NCBI GenBank assembly: GCA_028694805.1 | Contig: JAQVKD010000004.1 | Coordinates: 1-50,661, forward strand | Direction of reading: 5' to 3' | Length of the DNA: 50,661 bases | Source of the DNA: Candidatus Dojkabacteria bacterium | GTDB taxonomy: Bacteria > Patescibacteriota > Dojkabacteria > SC72 | Shown here: piece by piece, positions 10,272-19,558 of the stretch | How the letters are laid out: each line of letters begins with the position of its first letter | Numbering within the stretch: position 1 is the stretch's first letter | Notes under the pieces: model-generated | The model's input: the letters and a program-made list of their open reading frames with translations, nothing else | What the model was told of the DNA's origin: nothing | Databases searched by the model: none | Program-made: the position numbers and the translations under genes

Positions 10272-12029
10272 TTATTTATTACCTTTTGTACGAACTTCTT
10301 CCTTTAGATAGTCAATAAATTCTTGAGTTTTCATAAGGCCAAGCTCTTTATTTAACCTTGATCTTACAGATACTGTATCGGTTTCTATCTCCTTATCACC
10401 AACTATTGCTATGTAAGGAATTTTCATTTTTTCTGCATCTCTAATTCTTGCCTGCATACTCTTATTTCTTTTGTCTACCTCTACTCTAATATCAGCATCT
10501 TTTAATATTTCGTATACCTTATCTGCATAATTATTTTGATTTTCAGATATAGGGATTATCATTACCTGTTCTGGTGCAAACCATAGTGGAAAATCTCCAC
10601 CATGCTGTTCTATTAGAAATGCAAAGAATCTCTCAAATGATCCAATTAAAGCTCTGTGAATAATGAATGGTTCTTTCTCTTCTCCATTAGAATCTATATA
10701 TTTAATATCGAATTTCTGTGGAAGATTGAAATCTAATTGTACTGTAGATATTGCATCTTCTTTACCAAATACATTCTCTGCTAATATGTCAATCTTTGGT
10801 CCATAGAAGGCTGCATCACCAGGAATCTCTTCAAAATTTTCGCCCCTTTCTTTAAGAACTTGTCTTAGTGTATCTTCTGCTATTTTCCATCTCTCTGGAT
10901 CTCCAGCATATTTCTCAGCTTTATTCTCTTTATCTGAAAGTGCTAATACAAATCTATATTTATCAAATCCAACATCTTTATAGAATTGATTTAACAGATC
11001 TAAAATTTCATTTATTTGATCTTTGAGTTGCTCTTCTGTACAGAATATATGAGCATCATTTTGAGTAAATCCTCTTACTCTTTGTAGACCTTGTAACTCT
11101 CCTGATTTCTCGTATCTATATACAGTACCTAATTCTCCCATTTTAAGTGGAAGATCCCTATAACTCTTTGGCTCTAGTTTATATACCATCATGGCTGCAG
11201 GACAGTTCATTGGTTTAAGGTAATATGTCTCATCTTCCACCTTTATTGGTGCGTACATAGAATCTTTATAGAAATTTAAGTGTCCAGAGGTTTCAAATAG
11301 TATGTCTTTATTTATATGTGGAGTGAGTATGTGAGTATAACCATGGTCTTCTTCTAATTTGATCATGTAATCTTCTAATATTCTTCTTATCTTGTATCCT
11401 CTTGGTAACCATACTGGAAGACCCTGTCCTATTTCGGGGATTAATGCAAAAAGTTTTAATTGTTTACCTAAGACTCTATGATTTCTTTTTTCTGCCATCT
11501 CTAGTTTTTGGAGATGATCTTTAAGCTCCTCTTTAGTCTCAAAAGCTGTACCATATATTCTGGTCAACATTTTATTCTTTTCATCACCTCTCCAGTAAGC
11601 TCCTGCAGTTTTAAGTAATTTTACAGCTCCAATCTCTTTTGTATTTTCTATATGGGGGCCTCTACAGAGATCTATGAATTCGTTATCTCCAGTAGTATAG
11701 AAGCTTAATTCTTCATCTGGAATATCTTCTAATAGCTCTAGCTTATATGTTTGATCTATAGCTTTTAGATACTTCTTAGCCTCTTCTCTTGGCATAAAGA
11801 TTTGATTAAATGGAAGATTCTTTTTAATAATCTTTTTCATTTCCTTTTCTATCTTCTTAAGATCTTCTTCTTCTATTGGTGAACTAAATTCAAAATCATA
11901 ATAAAAGCCATCATCTATAGCTGGACCTATACCTAATTTAGTATCTGGATATAGGGTTAATACAGCTTGCGCAAGTATATGTGATGCACTGTGTCTTATT
12001 TTTTCTAACTTTTCTTGTTTATTATCCAT
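10272..12029 (-). CDS. thrS: Threonyl-tRNA synthetase lacking N-terminal TGS domain
   Basis: Starts directly at the editing domain 'HSASHILAQAV'; class II motifs 'MNCPAAMMVYK', 'RVRGFTQNDAHIFC', 'HRALIGSFERFFAFLIE'. Confidence 0.96.
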   Translation of the reverse strand: MDNKQEKLEKIRHSASHILAQAVLTLYPDTKLGIGPAIDDGFYYDFEFSSPIEEEDLKKIEKEMKKIIKKNLPFNQIFMPREEAKKYLKAIDQTYKLELLEDIPDEELSFYTTGDNEFIDLCRGPHIENTKEIGAVKLLKTAGAYWRGDEKNKMLTRIYGTAFETKEELKDHLQKLEMAEKRNHRVLGKQLKLFALIPEIGQGLPVWLPRGYKIRRILEDYMIKLEEDHGYTHILTPHINKDILFETSGHLNFYKDSMYAPIKVEDETYYLKPMNCPAAMMVYKLEPKSYRDLPLKMGELGTVYRYEKSGELQGLQRVRGFTQNDAHIFCTEEQLKDQINEILDLLNQFYKDVGFDKYRFVLALSDKENKAEKYAGDPERWKIAEDTLRQVLKERGENFEEIPGDAAFYGPKIDILAENVFGKEDAISTVQLDFNLPQKFDIKYIDSNGEEKEPFIIHRALIGSFERFFAFLIEQHGGDFPLWFAPEQVMIIPISENQNNYADKVYEILKDADIRVEVDKRNKSMQARIRDAEKMKIPYIAIVGDKEIETDTVSVRSRLNKELGLMKTQEFIDYLKEEVRTKGNK

Positions 12030-12171
12030 AACAAAATATATACAAATTTAAATTTAAAATCGGGGGAATAAAAAATGCAACATTATAGACATGTCGGATA
12101 CACAACTTTATTGATTCTTTCTTTATAAATACCTACTTTCTTGTACATTAGGATATATTTTAACTCTTTTT

Positions 12172-12894
12172 TTATTCTTTTACAATTAAGAATGTTACTG
12201 AGTTTAAACCAAAAGCAAAGGTTTCTAATATCTTAAGTTTTTCAAAATTTAGTGTATTAATTGGATATCTTTTTGGGTGTTTAATGATAATTACTCCTTT
12301 AAACTTCTGATCTAGTGGTAGTAATTGAGATGCTAGATTAATTGTTTTCTCCATCTTAAAGACATGTTTTGTATTGAATAGTTTATATGGTGGATCTAAG
12401 AATATTATTTCAAATTTCTTATCAGTCTTTATTGTTTTAATTAGATAATCATCTACTTTTGATCTAATAATTTCTACTTTATCAGTGAAACCGGTTTTTA
12501 AGAAATTCTTTTGTAATATAATATTTGCTTGTTTAGCAGCATCTACAACTACGGCAGATTTTGCACCTCTAGAGAGAGCTTCTATTGCAAAAGATCCTGT
12601 TCCTGCATATAGATCAAGAACTTTTTTATTTACAATATCTTCTTTTAAAATATCAAATATCCTGACCTTCATTCTATCTGTTAAAGGTCTAGTAGTTTTA
12701 GGAATATCTATCATAATGTTTTTTGCTATTCCTCCAGTTACTCTAACTTTCCCAGTTATTGTCGGGGATTTGTGTCTCAATCTTTCTTTATGATACTCAT
12801 CTTCTTTTCTGTTGACCTCTTCCCAATCTCCTGAGGATTCCCATTTACTTTTTTCTTTTCTTAATTTTTTTGATGAATCTATTTTTAAACTCAT
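12172..12894 (-). CDS. rsmD: 16S rRNA (guanine966-N2)-methyltransferase RsmD
   Basis: 'RVTGGIAKN', 'TRPLTDRMKVRIFDIL', 'VLDLYAGTGSFAIEALSRGA', 'FLDPPY'. Confidence 0.88.
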   Translation of the reverse strand: MSLKIDSSKKLRKEKSKWESSGDWEEVNRKEDEYHKERLRHKSPTITGKVRVTGGIAKNIMIDIPKTTRPLTDRMKVRIFDILKEDIVNKKVLDLYAGTGSFAIEALSRGAKSAVVVDAAKQANIILQKNFLKTGFTDKVEIIRSKVDDYLIKTIKTDKKFEIIFLDPPYKLFNTKHVFKMEKTINLASQLLPLDQKFKGVIIIKHPKRYPINTLNFEKLKILETFAFGLNSVTFLIVKE

Positions 12895-12913
12895 AGCTGA
12901 TTATATCTTATTA

Positions 12914-15433
12914 TTAATCTAATTGGATACCATTAATATTTAATCCTTCGAATTTAAATCTGATCGTTATTCCAGTAGTAAAATATCCGGTTATCCAATC
13001 ACTACCATTATCACTTGTATCCCAAAATTTCATTCTTACGTAGTATGTAGTCTCGTCATATGAAAGCGCCGATCCATCATATGTTATATCAGATGATCTG
13101 TTTCCAGATGTTATCGTAGCAGAAATTTTTGTTGAATCCCACATTGTTGTTCCAGAGAAATCTGAGGCAGTATTTACCTCTATTTGGTATGCTGAGGAAT
13201 TGTCACTATTTGGATCTGTATAGATCGCAGAAAAATACGGTATTAACGTTATACCAGAGGGGTTAGTTTGGTCTAGGATTAATAGTGATGTGGCTGTTGG
13301 TGAGTTGGCCATTTCAAAATATGCAGTTGATGACCATGGACTTACTGCTCCTTGTAAATCCCAAAAACGGATTCTCCAATAGTATGTTTTTGCGTTAGCT
13401 AAAGATGTTCCTGCATATGAGACATCTGGTGATCTTGAATTTTCGTTTAATGCTGTCATAGATGTTTGTCCAGTATCCCACATAACAGTTCCGGAGAAAT
13501 TAGATGCAGTATTAACCTCTATTTCATAGTAGTTGGCTTGATCTGATGTATCTGGATCATCATATATGGCACTGAACTCTGGTGTTGTATCAGTGACATT
13601 TGTTGGATTTGTTGAACCTTCTGTCAGAAGATCTGTTGGTGCTGTCGGTGCACTATTTAAAGAGAATGTTGCTGTTTCAGATGTAGATGACCATGGACTT
13701 ACCGCTCCTCCTAAATCCCAGAACCTTATCCTCCAGTAATACGTTGTGCTTGTACTTAGTGTTGTTCCTGCATATGAGACATCTGTTGATCTTGAATTTT
13801 CGTTTAATGCAGTCATAGATGTTTGTCCCGTGTCCCACATACTTGTTCCAGTAAAGTCTATTGCAGTATTCACCTCTATTTCATAGTAGTTAGCTTGATC
13901 TGATGTGTCTGGGTCGTCATATATTGCACTAAACTCTGGTGTAGTATCTGTTATTTGTGAAGGGTTCGTTGAACCTTCTGTCAGAAGGTCCGTTGGTGCT
14001 GTAGGGGTAGCATTTTGTGATACTTCGGTACCAATAGTTGTTGATTCGGTATCTTTTCTTTGAGCAAAGATGACTGTTAAATATGGAGGAAGGTTACTTT
14101 CTACACTACTAGTAACACCAGCAGAGTGTGAGTGTGCTGCAGTAGCCCTCTTTGTTCCTCCAGGGTAACATGCTCCGGTTGCACTCTTCCAACTAGTACT
14201 TAAACTAGCGGTATGTGAGTGTGTGTTAGATCCTCCTGTTGCCCCATATGATGTCGCCCCCATTGGAAATTTACCATCTAATGCTGTAAATCTCTCCCAA
14301 CCTAGTGGCATTGTTGACGTATTTAACATGTATATTGGTTGTTCTGTTGTTAGTGTGTCCGCACTACTCATTTTCAGGTATACCATTGCTAAATACTCTG
14401 GTGTGTTACTTTCAGATGTTACGGAAGAGCTAGAGACAGAGTGAGAGTGGCTTGCTGCTACATTGGTAGAACCAGATTGACACTGTCCATCGTTGGCTAC
14501 TGTACTAATACTCCACGATGCAGTATGAGTATGAGTAGTTGCACCACCGGTAGTACCTATAGATGATGTAGCACCATATGGGAATCTGTCATCTAAAGCA
14601 CTGTATTGTGTCCAGCCTGTAACCGTAGAGGTATTAAAGAGTGCTATATTATTACTTAAATCTTCTACCTTACTATTACTACAGTACAAGACATTAGTAT
14701 ATTGTGGCATGTGATTTACATTGGATGTAAAAGTCACAGTTACATTATGAGAGTGTCTAGGAGCCATGTTTACATCTAGACCAGTATATACATAGTTACT
14801 ACTTGCAACTCCAGTAGTTGTTGATTCTCCATCATGACTATGAGTTGTAGAACCACCAGTAGTACCATATGTATCTGATCCTAATGGAAATCTACCATCT
14901 AACGCACTAAATTGTGTCCATCCAGATCCACAACTTGATTGATCAGATATGGATATGAAATTACCAGACCAACTTTGTTCTCCATTAGTTGCTGTATTAT
15001 TATCGTAGTACATATATATTGTTGTTCCACCAGCTGGCAGTGAGGGTATTCTCACCCATATCTGTGTTGTTGTACTACCACACCCTCCCTCTATCCAGTA
15101 ACTAAGCACGGTCGACTCATCATTATCTATAAATCTTAGATCTCCACAATCAGATTGTAATTTGTTTTGATTTATTAATGTATATGTAGATACATTTGGA
15201 GGATTATCTTCCAAAGTTATTAAAACATCCTCATTCGTTAATGTCGAACCAGATGTGTTTGCTACACTTATTGTCCTTTGATAGTTCCAACTAGAGTTAT
15301 ACCAACCTAAAACTTCTGGTTCATCTTGCTGACTTTTTAGATATATAGCAAGAGGTGTTACAACAGCTGCTATTGCCACTAATGATATAACTATTGTTTG
15401 AGTTGAGATCTTAAATTTGCTCTTTTTTGACAT
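12914..15433 (-). CDS. Exported DUF2341/FN3-like surface protein with three tandem tail-fibre/collar-like HxH modules
   Basis: N-terminal TM/signal; 'GWYNSSWNYQRTISV...TIYMYYDN' (DUF2341-like); three 'GW(T/E)..(S/T)ALD.(R/K)FP.G...GTTGG..TH(S/T)H' repeats; three FN3-like repeats. Confidence 0.8.
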   Translation of the reverse strand: MSKKSKFKISTQTIVISLVAIAAVVTPLAIYLKSQQDEPEVLGWYNSSWNYQRTISVANTSGSTLTNEDVLITLEDNPPNVSTYTLINQNKLQSDCGDLRFIDNDESTVLSYWIEGGCGSTTTQIWVRIPSLPAGGTTIYMYYDNNTATNGEQSWSGNFISISDQSSCGSGWTQFSALDGRFPLGSDTYGTTGGSTTHSHDGESTTTGVASSNYVYTGLDVNMAPRHSHNVTVTFTSNVNHMPQYTNVLYCSNSKVEDLSNNIALFNTSTVTGWTQYSALDDRFPYGATSSIGTTGGATTHTHTASWSISTVANDGQCQSGSTNVAASHSHSVSSSSVTSESNTPEYLAMVYLKMSSADTLTTEQPIYMLNTSTMPLGWERFTALDGKFPMGATSYGATGGSNTHSHTASLSTSWKSATGACYPGGTKRATAAHSHSAGVTSSVESNLPPYLTVIFAQRKDTESTTIGTEVSQNATPTAPTDLLTEGSTNPSQITDTTPEFSAIYDDPDTSDQANYYEIEVNTAIDFTGTSMWDTGQTSMTALNENSRSTDVSYAGTTLSTSTTYYWRIRFWDLGGAVSPWSSTSETATFSLNSAPTAPTDLLTEGSTNPTNVTDTTPEFSAIYDDPDTSDQANYYEIEVNTASNFSGTVMWDTGQTSMTALNENSRSPDVSYAGTSLANAKTYYWRIRFWDLQGAVSPWSSTAYFEMANSPTATSLLILDQTNPSGITLIPYFSAIYTDPNSDNSSAYQIEVNTASDFSGTTMWDSTKISATITSGNRSSDITYDGSALSYDETTYYVRMKFWDTSDNGSDWITGYFTTGITIRFKFEGLNINGIQLD
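13250..14005. repeat. Tandem 357-bp near-identical FN3-like repeat units inside the surface protein gene
   Basis: 'gttgaaccttctgtcagaag' occurs at 13611 and 13968 (period 357 bp = 119 codons); the encoded TAPTDLLTEGSTNP...WRIRFWDL is nearly identical in both units. Outer boundaries approximate. Confidence 0.8.
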
Positions 15434-15456
15434 ATAAATATATTAACATAATAGTA

Positions 15457-15915
15457 TTAATCAATACCACGAGTGATTTCATACAGAATAATACTGGCAC
15501 AATTTGCTACATTTAAAGATTCTTTAAAACCTCTCATTGGGACAAAGATCTTTTTATCAGAAATATCTAAAACATCTTTATCTACACCAATCTTTTCGTG
15601 TCCTAATACTATTGCAAACTCTTCTGGATAATCCACTTTTTGAAAATGTTGAGCATCTTTAGTTAATTCTATCGAATAGATTGGAATATTTTGATTTTTA
15701 AGTTCCTCTATAGCTTCTTCAGTAGTATCATAATGTTCTGATTTAACAACATCTAATGCTCCTAATGCAGTTTTTTCTAATTTAGGATTATCTATGTTTG
15801 CGGTTATTCCACAAAGATATATTTTCTCAACACTTCCAGCACCATCAGCACTTCGGAAAATACTCCCTACATTGAATGCCGATCTTATATTGTCGAGTAC
15901 TATGTGTATTTTCAT
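15457..15915 (-). CDS. TrmH/SpoU-family RNA methyltransferase
   Basis: 'LDNIRSAFNVGSIFRSADGAG', 'IVLGHEKIGVD', 'IFVPMRGFKESLNVANCASIILYE'. Confidence 0.92.
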   Translation of the reverse strand: MKIHIVLDNIRSAFNVGSIFRSADGAGSVEKIYLCGITANIDNPKLEKTALGALDVVKSEHYDTTEEAIEELKNQNIPIYSIELTKDAQHFQKVDYPEEFAIVLGHEKIGVDKDVLDISDKKIFVPMRGFKESLNVANCASIILYEITRGID

Positions 15916-17925
15916 TTATCTAAAAAGATTTTTATTTAATTTCTCTATATTCGTATTATTATCCAAAAGTAACTGGCTTGCAACTTTTCTACATTCTTTT
16001 AGTAATTCTGTGTCTGTTAAACTAGCTACTTTAAATTGTGGAATACCTGATTGGTTGATTCCATATACCTCTCCCGGTCCTCTTTGAGAGAGATCGTATT
16101 CTGCGACATCGAAACCTGAGTCGTGTTTGGCAAAATATTTTAATCTTTCCAGTGCAAATTCTTTTTTTTCAATATTTTCGCTTGGTATTACAAAGCAGTA
16201 GGATTGTAATTTTCCTCTTCCTACCCTACCACGTAATTGATGTAGTTGTGCTAAACCAAATCTCTCTGCATTTTCTATTACTATTACTGTAGCATCTGGA
16301 ATATCTATACCGACCTCTATAACTGATGTCGATATTAATATATTATATTTTTTATTTTTAAAGTCATCTAATATTTTATTTTTTTCATTTGATTTCATTC
16401 TTCCGTGTAGTAATGCAACTTTAAGATCTTTAAAATATTTTTCTTTTAATATCTCATATTGTCCTTTAACAGACTTTATATCGCTTTCTGTTTCTTCAAT
16501 TACTGGATATATGAAAAATGCTTGTTCTTTTAAATTACTATTTTTGATTTTTTGATCAACCCACTGAAAACAATTTTCTCTTTTATTTATTGGTACATAT
16601 TTTGTATCTATATCTATTCTGTTTCTTGGCTTCTCTTTTATAGTTGATATATCAGTACTTCCAAATACAACCTCTGTAAGACTTCTTGGGATTGGCGTAG
16701 CAGTCATTGTTAGATAATGGGGAGTATATTTACCTATTTTTAGTAACTGTTCTCTTTGTTCTACTCCAAATCTATGTTGTTCATCTACAATTAAAAGATT
16801 TAAGTCTTTCGGTAGTTCTTTTTGGTAGAGTACGGCATGTGTACCTATTATTAATTTGTTATCTGCATCCGATACTGTTTTCTCTTGTGATATGCATAGT
16901 TCGATATCAATATTAAATGGCTTTAGTATTTCATTTAAAGTCTCGAAATGTTGTTTCGCAAGTACTGTTGTTGGTGCTAGTAAAATCGCAGAGTATCCAT
17001 CTCTTATACTTTGTAATATACAGCTTGCCGCAACAACAGTTTTTCCACTACCTACATCTCCATTAAGTAGTCTGTTCATTGGTTTAGTTTTTTGTATATC
17101 TTTAAAGATTTCTTTTATAGAATCTGTTTGATCTTTTGTTAATTTGTATGGTAGAGATTTAAAAAATTCTTTATGTAATTTTTCATCTAAGTTTATTTTT
17201 TGACTTTTTTGTTTACATCTTTCAAGAACGTTTTCTTCTATCTTAATGGCAACTGATAGCATCTCATCGAAAGCCAGTCTATTTCTTGCCATATTTAGTG
17301 AATCTTTATTATCAGGAAAATGTATTTGCTCTAGAGCATCTTCTATTGTTATTAATTTTTCTTTTTGTAAAATCTCTGTTGGAAGATACTCTTTTACTAC
17401 TTTAGGAATATCATTTTTTATATTATAGATAATCTTTCTAATATTTCTTGATGTTAACCCTTTAGTCTCATGATATATGCCATATATTTTCCCGAGATTA
17501 GTTTGTAAGTCGGTATCTCCTTCGTATTTTTCATATTTAGGGTTATATATACTTCTATTGTCTTTAGTTGAGATTTTCCCATCAAATATATACCAGTCTC
17601 CTTTTTTAAGTACTTTTGTGAGATATGTTTGATTAAAGAACGATAAATCTAATTTGTCTGAATTATCAGACACTCTTACCTTAGTTAATTTTTTTCTGTT
17701 TCTTAGATATATATTTTTTGTATCAACTATTTGTGCTAGAAATGTTCCTTCTTTAGATTCTTTAAATTTTTGTATTGTAAATATCTCTCTAGTATCTCTA
17801 TACCTAAATGGTATATGTCTTATTAGATCTCCCACAGTATTAATATTCAGATTCTCAAAATTCTTTTTGAGTTTATCTCCTATTCCTTTGAGTTGTGTAA
17901 TATCTGATTTTGCAGTTATTTGCAT
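15916..17925 (-). CDS. recG: ATP-dependent DNA helicase RecG
   Basis: 'NRLLNGDVGSGKTVVA', 'DEQHRFGVEQRE', 'TMTATPIPRSL', 'QLHQLRGRVGRG', 'SQRGPGEVYG'. Confidence 0.96.
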   Translation of the reverse strand: MQITAKSDITQLKGIGDKLKKNFENLNINTVGDLIRHIPFRYRDTREIFTIQKFKESKEGTFLAQIVDTKNIYLRNRKKLTKVRVSDNSDKLDLSFFNQTYLTKVLKKGDWYIFDGKISTKDNRSIYNPKYEKYEGDTDLQTNLGKIYGIYHETKGLTSRNIRKIIYNIKNDIPKVVKEYLPTEILQKEKLITIEDALEQIHFPDNKDSLNMARNRLAFDEMLSVAIKIEENVLERCKQKSQKINLDEKLHKEFFKSLPYKLTKDQTDSIKEIFKDIQKTKPMNRLLNGDVGSGKTVVAASCILQSIRDGYSAILLAPTTVLAKQHFETLNEILKPFNIDIELCISQEKTVSDADNKLIIGTHAVLYQKELPKDLNLLIVDEQHRFGVEQREQLLKIGKYTPHYLTMTATPIPRSLTEVVFGSTDISTIKEKPRNRIDIDTKYVPINKRENCFQWVDQKIKNSNLKEQAFFIYPVIEETESDIKSVKGQYEILKEKYFKDLKVALLHGRMKSNEKNKILDDFKNKKYNILISTSVIEVGIDIPDATVIVIENAERFGLAQLHQLRGRVGRGKLQSYCFVIPSENIEKKEFALERLKYFAKHDSGFDVAEYDLSQRGPGEVYGINQSGIPQFKVASLTDTELLKECRKVASQLLLDNNTNIEKLNKNLFR

Positions 17926-18035
17926 TAGATATTTAATAGGGTTAAAAGTACTGGGAGTGCTATCCCTAGGAGTAGTACAATTGCTACAAATATATTTAGG
18001 AATTTTTTAAACTTTTCTTTGGACGCTTTTTTCAT
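17925..18035 (-). CDS. Predicted 36-aa single-TM small protein (not in supplied ORF track)
   Basis: Reverse complement reads MKKASKEKFKKFLNIFVAIVLLLGIALPVLLTLLNI*, stop overlapping the recG start (TAATG). Confidence 0.5.
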   Translation of the reverse strand: MKKASKEKFKKFLNIFVAIVLLLGIALPVLLTLLNI

Positions 18036-18055
18036 ATTTTTAATTCTACCCTATT

Positions 18056-19504
18056 TTAATTTCGTTTTATAGCTCTCTGAATTTTTATCTTACAACTGGT
18101 ACTATTGGCACATTTTAAAAGTTCTGGTTTAGGATGTTTCTTACTTTTTTGAGTTATTATTTCTACTACATCACCTGTTTCTAACTGATGATTTAGACTT
18201 ACGGCTTTTCCATTTACCTTTGCAGCTATCATGCTGTTACCAATATCTGTATGTATTAGATACGCAAAATCTGTAACTGTATCTCCCATAGAGAGTTCAA
18301 TGATAGAGCCTTTTGGAGTCATTGCGTATACCTCTTCTGGGAAGATATCAACGATAATAGGGATAGAAAATTCTTTTTCTGAATTCTCGTTGTTATTCTT
18401 AATTGATAATTGCACGTCTTTAATCCAGTTATATTTGTCTGATGGTTTTGCAAATCTAGTTAAGCTTTCTTTATATGCAATGTGTGATGCTGGACCGTAT
18501 GTATTATATTCATACATATCTTCTGTTAGTATTTGTATTTCAACCATAAGCTTTCCAATTTCTGGGAATATTACTGGTCCCTGTATTGCTTTATATCCAT
18601 TAGGTTTGGGGTGAGAAATATAGTCATCGAATTCTTCTATAACGATTTCTCCTTTATCCCATATGGAATCTAATATTTTAAAGCATTGCTTTTCTTCTAT
18701 ACAAAGAATTCTAAATCCAATTAAATCTGAAATTTTATTTATTGGATCTGTTTCTCCTTCATCTATATATTTCTTGAGTTTATTAAATGCACTGTGTTTA
18801 CTTTTTATTCGCCCAGACATTTGAATATCAGAGTTAAAAATCTCTAGAAGAGTCTTTATATATTTCTCATATTTCTTTAAAGTTTTCTCGTTAATATTTT
18901 CTTTTTTATATAATCTTTCTACATACTCAAAATCTTCTTTTTGAGTAATTCTAAAAGACTCTTCTGCGATATCTGTTTTAATATGATCAAAACCTAAATA
19001 TTCTGCTAAATTACTATGAATATTTAAATTTCTTTGAAGCATTTCTTTTCTAGTTTCATTATCCTCTATTGAATCTAATATGTGGCTATTAGATTGGGCA
19101 TTAAATATCTGTACTATTACTGCTCTTAAGTCTCTTACAGAATTTAGAATATATCTTGTTGAAAGAGTAAATGATGCATCTGTATTTTTTATAACGGTAC
19201 TAATATCGGCATATTTTTTTATAATATTGCTTACGTCTGAATCTATATTTTTATCTATATATTCAAAGTTTTTTGTATTTAGATCTATATGATGTAAGAG
19301 CGCAGCTATTACTGTGGCTGTATCAAATTTTGCATCTTGTAATTTGAGTGCAGTGTTTAAGCTATGGTCAATATATTTATCTCCCTCCACTCTTTTTGAA
19401 TCTTTAAGATCCTTTTTGGCAAGGTCTATTGCCAACTTTAATCTGTCTTTAAAATCTTCTGGGCAGTTATTGATAAGTTGTTTCTCTATTTTTTGAATTT
19501 CCAT
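18056..19504 (-). CDS. RelA/SpoT homolog with degenerate HD hydrolase domain, synthetase and TGS domains
   Basis: 'YIDHSLNTALKL...AALLHHIDLNTK', 'GRIKSKHSAF...ISDLIGFRI', 'YISHPKPNGYKAI', 'VEIQILT', TGS 'VYAMTPKGSIIELSMGDTVTDFAYLIHTDIG'. Confidence 0.85.
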   Translation of the reverse strand: MEIQKIEKQLINNCPEDFKDRLKLAIDLAKKDLKDSKRVEGDKYIDHSLNTALKLQDAKFDTATVIAALLHHIDLNTKNFEYIDKNIDSDVSNIIKKYADISTVIKNTDASFTLSTRYILNSVRDLRAVIVQIFNAQSNSHILDSIEDNETRKEMLQRNLNIHSNLAEYLGFDHIKTDIAEESFRITQKEDFEYVERLYKKENINEKTLKKYEKYIKTLLEIFNSDIQMSGRIKSKHSAFNKLKKYIDEGETDPINKISDLIGFRILCIEEKQCFKILDSIWDKGEIVIEEFDDYISHPKPNGYKAIQGPVIFPEIGKLMVEIQILTEDMYEYNTYGPASHIAYKESLTRFAKPSDKYNWIKDVQLSIKNNNENSEKEFSIPIIVDIFPEEVYAMTPKGSIIELSMGDTVTDFAYLIHTDIGNSMIAAKVNGKAVSLNHQLETGDVVEIITQKSKKHPKPELLKCANSTSCKIKIQRAIKRN

Positions 19505-19528
19505 GTTGATTAAATATCCCTTGTACTT

Positions 19529-19556
19529 CAGGGATAGAAAAGTATTTTTATCCCTG
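19529..19556. repeat. Inverted repeat / hairpin between tyrS and the rel-like gene
   Basis: CAGGGATA (19529-19536) / TATCCCTG (19549-19556); a related 'atatccc' occurs near 19514. Confidence 0.6.
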
Positions 19557-19558
19557 GG

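Noticed and set aside
12030-12171. Possible leader peptide/T-box upstream of thrS (short ORF MYKKVGIYKERINKVVYPTCL)
   Set aside because: Only one Thr codon, and no recognisable T-box sequence or antiterminator/terminator pair.
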